Shown piece by piece: positions 61,338 to 64,000 of a stretch of DNA of 64,000 nt. The notes under the pieces were generated by a model. It was not told the DNA's origin. It saw only the letters and a program-made list of their open reading frames with translations, and made no database searches. A program made the position numbers and the translations under genes. This DNA is from an uncultured Collinsella sp. (GTDB lineage: Bacteria > Actinomycetota > Coriobacteriia > Coriobacteriales > Coriobacteriaceae). The DNA lies in contig UQXP01000004.1 of NCBI GenBank assembly GCA_900545055.1, positions 1 through 64,000 of the forward strand, written 5' to 3'. Position 1 is the first letter of the stretch, and each line of letters begins with the position of its first letter.

Positions 61338-62234
61338 ATGAAGCTCCAGCAGCTCAGATATGTCGTTAAGGTTGCCGAGTGCGGCAGCATCACCGAGGCC
61401 TCGCGCCGCCTCTTTGTGTCACAGCCCTCGATTACCGCGTCAATCCGCGACCTCGAAAACGAGATGGGCGTGCATATCTTTGAGCGCACCAACAAGGGCG
61501 TCATTGTGTCCGAGGAGGGCGAGACCTTCTTGGGCTACGCGCGCCAGGTGCTCGACCAGGCTGATCTGCTCGAGGACAAATACAAAGGCGCATCCGAGCA
61601 GGTGCCGCATTTTAGCGTGAGCTGCCAGCACTACTCCTTTGCCGTCAACGCGTTTGTCGACGTGATTCGCGAGTTCGATGCGGCGCGCTACGACTTTACC
61701 CTGCGCGAGGAACAGACCCACGAGATTATCGAGGATGTCGCGCATATGAAAAGCGAGCTGGGCATCCTGTACCTGTCCGAGCACAACCGCGAGGTCATCG
61801 AGCGCATGCTGGCTGCCAATGAGCTCGTATTCGAAGGGCTCTTCTGCGCCACGCCTCACGTTTTTGTGTGTGCCGACCACCCGCTGGCCGGCCGCTCCAG
61901 CGTGACGCTCGAGGATTTGGAAGACTACCCGTTCCTGTCCTACGAGCAGGGCAGCTATAACTCGTTCTATTATTCCGAGGAACTGACCTCGACGTTTGAG
62001 CGCCGCAAGAATATCCGCGTGCGCGACCGTGCGACGCTGTTCAACCTGGCCATGGGCCTCAACGGCTACACGGTGTGTTCGGGCGTGATCAGCCACGAGC
62101 TCAACGGTCCAGGTATTATCTCCATTCCGCTCGATGTGGACGAGTACATGGAGATTGGTATCATCACGCGCAAAAACACGACGCTCACGCGCTATGGCCA
62201 AGCCTATATCGACGCGATCCGCCAGCATATTTAG
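61338..62234 (+). CDS. LysR-type regulator
   Basis: A 298-residue regulator. MKLQQLRYVVKVAECGSITEASRRL with SQPSITASIRDLENEMG is the helix-turn-helix, and the effector domain follows. It lies ten bases after the HAD gene with AGGGAG upstream, an uncommon arrangement for LysR, so the two may be co-transcribed. Its target is not evident; the HAD gene is the nearest candidate. Confidence 0.88.
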   Translation: MKLQQLRYVVKVAECGSITEASRRLFVSQPSITASIRDLENEMGVHIFERTNKGVIVSEEGETFLGYARQVLDQADLLEDKYKGASEQVPHFSVSCQHYSFAVNAFVDVIREFDAARYDFTLREEQTHEIIEDVAHMKSELGILYLSEHNREVIERMLAANELVFEGLFCATPHVFVCADHPLAGRSSVTLEDLEDYPFLSYEQGSYNSFYYSEELTSTFERRKNIRVRDRATLFNLAMGLNGYTVCSGVISHELNGPGIISIPLDVDEYMEIGIITRKNTTLTRYGQAYIDAIRQHI

Positions 62235-62383
62235 CCTTTCGAGCGATGCCGCATTTAAACTTGGCGCCGTTCGATTTACCGCGAACGTCCCAGGATGAGG
62301 CTGTATTTCGAGCCACATGTCCCATTAACCGGCGCCCCCTCGCATTACCATCAAAGTGAGCCGCTATGCGAGGGGAGGTCGCC

Positions 62384-63403
62384 ATGGATCGGATATATAC
62401 CGATAGCTGGCGCTTTCCCATGCCGCTTATGTGTACGGCGTTTGAGCCCGGAACGCTCGATAAAACCCTCGACGTGATGCTCAAAGATGACTATGGCGTT
62501 ATCGCACGTGCCGAGGCGCACTACTATCGCGGTTGCCCCGATGAGGCACGACGCCTAGCGGAGCCGTACTTGCTATCGGATGACCTTTCGCTCCGTCTTT
62601 CGGCATGCCTGTTGTGCGCCTATGCAAATCTGTCACTGAATCGCGCATTGGCGGCGCGCCGCTGCCTTGCGTATCTCAAAGAAACAGGGAAGGGTCAAAG
62701 GACGACAAAGGATCCGCGCGTCCAGGCCTCATATATGCTGCTTGCGGCGAGCGCCTGTGTGCTGCTGCATTTTCCCTCGCCGGTGTCACGCGGCGAATTC
62801 GATTTGTATGCATCACTGCTGCCCGAGGGGCTGCGTCTGTTTGCAACCTATGCGCTGGCGCACCGTGCCTACCTCGACGGCGATTACGGGCGCTGCGTGG
62901 GAATGGCGGAGAACGCCTTGTCGATGAAGCAGGAGAGCTATCCCGTCTCTGAGGTCTTCTTGCACTTGATTGCCGCCGTTGGGTGGATTAACCAGCGCGA
63001 AGCTGACCGCGCGAACGCTCATTTTATGCGTGCCTGGCAGATTGCGCAGCCCGATGGCCTGATTGAAATCGTCGGCGAGCATCACGGGCTTTTGCAAGGC
63101 GTGTTGGAGTCATGCCTAAAGAAGGGCCATCCGCAGGAGTTCGCGGAGATCATCAAAGTTACCGAGCGGTTTAGCCGCGGTTGGCGTCGTGTGCATAATC
63201 CGGGGGCGGACGCCACCGTTGCCGAGAGCCTGACCACGACGGAGTTCGCCATCGCTATGCTGGCCTGTCGCGGCTGGACCAACGATGAGATTGCCGCTCA
63301 CATGGGTATCTCGCGTGGCACGGTTAAGAATCGCCTGTCGAACACCTACGCCAAGCTGGGCATAACGAGTCGCGCCGCGCTGAAACAGTTTGTATTGCTG
63401 TAG
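62384..63403 (+). CDS. LuxR-type helix-turn-helix regulator
   Basis: A 339-residue protein. Residues 1-265 are an alpha-helical repeat region resembling tetratricopeptide repeats (no clear ligand domain). The C-terminal LuxR helix-turn-helix covers about 277-337 (LTTTEFAIAMLACRGWTNDE, IAAHMGISRGTVKNRLSNTYAKLGI). ATG 62384 with GGGGAGG six bases upstream is better than ATG 62366. It resembles the MalT-like regulators of Coriobacteriia that lack the ATPase domain. Its target is unknown; the surface protein gene downstream is convergent. Confidence 0.83.
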   Translation: MDRIYTDSWRFPMPLMCTAFEPGTLDKTLDVMLKDDYGVIARAEAHYYRGCPDEARRLAEPYLLSDDLSLRLSACLLCAYANLSLNRALAARRCLAYLKETGKGQRTTKDPRVQASYMLLAASACVLLHFPSPVSRGEFDLYASLLPEGLRLFATYALAHRAYLDGDYGRCVGMAENALSMKQESYPVSEVFLHLIAAVGWINQREADRANAHFMRAWQIAQPDGLIEIVGEHHGLLQGVLESCLKKGHPQEFAEIIKVTERFSRGWRRVHNPGADATVAESLTTTEFAIAMLACRGWTNDEIAAHMGISRGTVKNRLSNTYAKLGITSRAALKQFVLL

Positions 63404-63464
63404 GCGACTGGGCGGGTGCGCCTGTTTTGGACGAATAATTGAATCGGGGTCGTTCAAACGAGGC

Positions 63465-63494
63465 GCGGCCGCCGGTGGGAGGTCCGGCGGCCGC
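63465..63494. terminator. GC-rich hairpin between convergent genes
   Basis: GCGGCCGCCGG and CCGGCGGCCGC (11-bp stem) around TGGGAGGT. No T-run, so the terminator role is only likely from its position between convergent genes. Confidence 0.6.
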
Positions 63495-63546
63495 TTACCA
63501 TGGGACGGTACGCGCCCGAATTGATCGAGCGTCACGAGACTTGGAG

Positions 63547-64000
63547 TTACGAGCGCTTGCGGCTGGTAAAGATGCCGGCGACGACGGCCGCCATGCCCGT
63601 AATGGCAGCGGCGACGGCACCCATAATGGAAGCATCACCCGTGGCCGCGAGCGTGTCCTTGGCGTTGACATGCTTAATGGTCGCGGCGGCGGTCGTTACC
63701 TTAGGCTTCGACTCGGGCTTCGCCGGGGGCGTCTCCACCGGAACGATGACGGCGCGCTTGGCGATGGCGTCGCTGTACAGGTCTGTAATCACGTCGCTGG
63801 CGGTGCCGATGGTCTGTCCACGCTGGTGCAGGATGTCATCGGTTTCGTTGTCAACGAAGTGTACGTCACAAATGCGTCCACCGTCAGGTGTTTCGATAAT
63901 GCTGTCGACGATATCGATCGTACCGGAAATGCTTCCGTCGCCGCTGTTGACAACGGCCAAAATGGCGGCGGTATCACCTTCTGCCGTTACGCGGCTGCGC
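63547..64000 (-). CDS. Sortase-anchored surface protein, C-terminus
   Basis: The C-terminal 150 residues or so of a protein whose gene continues beyond the right edge; there is no stop in frame to the window end. Visible: an extracellular domain (IIETPDGGRICDVHFVDNET), a Pro/Lys-rich spacer (PVETPPAKPESKPK), the sorting signal LAATGD, a hydrophobic helix and the basic tail TSRKRS. LAxTG is the motif recognised by class E sortases of high-GC Gram-positive bacteria. Ligand or adhesive role unknown. Confidence 0.8.
   Translation of the reverse strand, partial: RSRVTAEGDTAAILAVVNSGDGSISGTIDIVDSIIETPDGGRICDVHFVDNETDDILHQRGQTIGTASDVITDLYSDAIAKRAVIVPVETPPAKPESKPKVTTAAATIKHVNAKDTLAATGDASIMGAVAAAITGMAAVVAGIFTSRKRS

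Overview
The window is about 60% GC, densely coded, and reads as chromosome from an anaerobic Actinomycetota of the class Coriobacteriia, most like a gut Collinsella. This is an inference from gene content and style: an LAxTG-type sorting signal, ferredoxin/flavodoxin proteins, Coriobacteriia-style OFA-family MFS transporters, many EamA transporters, and short palindromic repeats scattered between genes. No rRNA, tRNA, CRISPR array, integrase, transposase or phage gene was seen. Most genes are housekeeping or transport. The less ordinary parts are one small catabolic cluster, two repeat-preceded ATPase genes and a rich set of intergenic palindromes.

Left part (1-15 kb): the end of a CXXC protein, a NapH-like 4Fe-4S membrane protein and a TlpA-like lipoprotein thioredoxin form a redox cluster. 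A large MacB-like ABC fusion follows. Next comes a cluster of two paralogous MFS transporters, a TetR regulator, an agmatine-deiminase-family hydrolase and a divergent carbamoyltransferase. Two similar TACC/GGTA palindromes sit at the two promoters around the regulator. A membrane protein of unknown function, a tRNA-dihydrouridine synthase, a glutaredoxin and an XRE-zinc ribbon-TipAS regulator follow.

Middle (15-42 kb): TrmO, a PatB-type C-S lyase, two sensor systems built on periplasmic solute-binding domains (one split into two genes, one fused), a small K+ channel, a LOG-family protein, a ClC-family channel, an EFR1-type flavodoxin-ferredoxin, EamA and MATE transporters, a GntR-controlled ABC exporter, release factor 3, a VUT-family transporter behind a candidate preQ1-I riboswitch, an SDR enzyme, uracil-DNA glycosylase and two rRNA methyltransferases (RlmA-like, RsmJ).

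Right part (42-64 kb): a TetM/EF-G-like GTPase; a UvrA2-like ATPase flanked by two paralogous Orc1/Cdc6-like AAA+ ATPases, each with a promoter array of direct repeats at an exact 10-bp period; TrmL; a CobW-type metallochaperone GTPase; two tandem paralogous GGDEF/EAL proteins; a patatin; a TPP-riboswitch-controlled thiamine salvage operon (thiM, thiamine-binding protein, thiE); a HAD phosphatase; LysR and LuxR regulators; and the C-terminus of a sortase-anchored surface protein running off the right edge.

Repeats: at least seven copies of a 29-bp palindrome (core GTGACAAAGGG...CCCTTTGTCAC), several related GGGGAC-type palindromes, two full copies and one half copy of a roughly 185-bp MITE-like inverted repeat, and one separate 154-bp palindrome. 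Starts were chosen by ribosome-binding site and family N-terminus, so several differ from the longest open frame.
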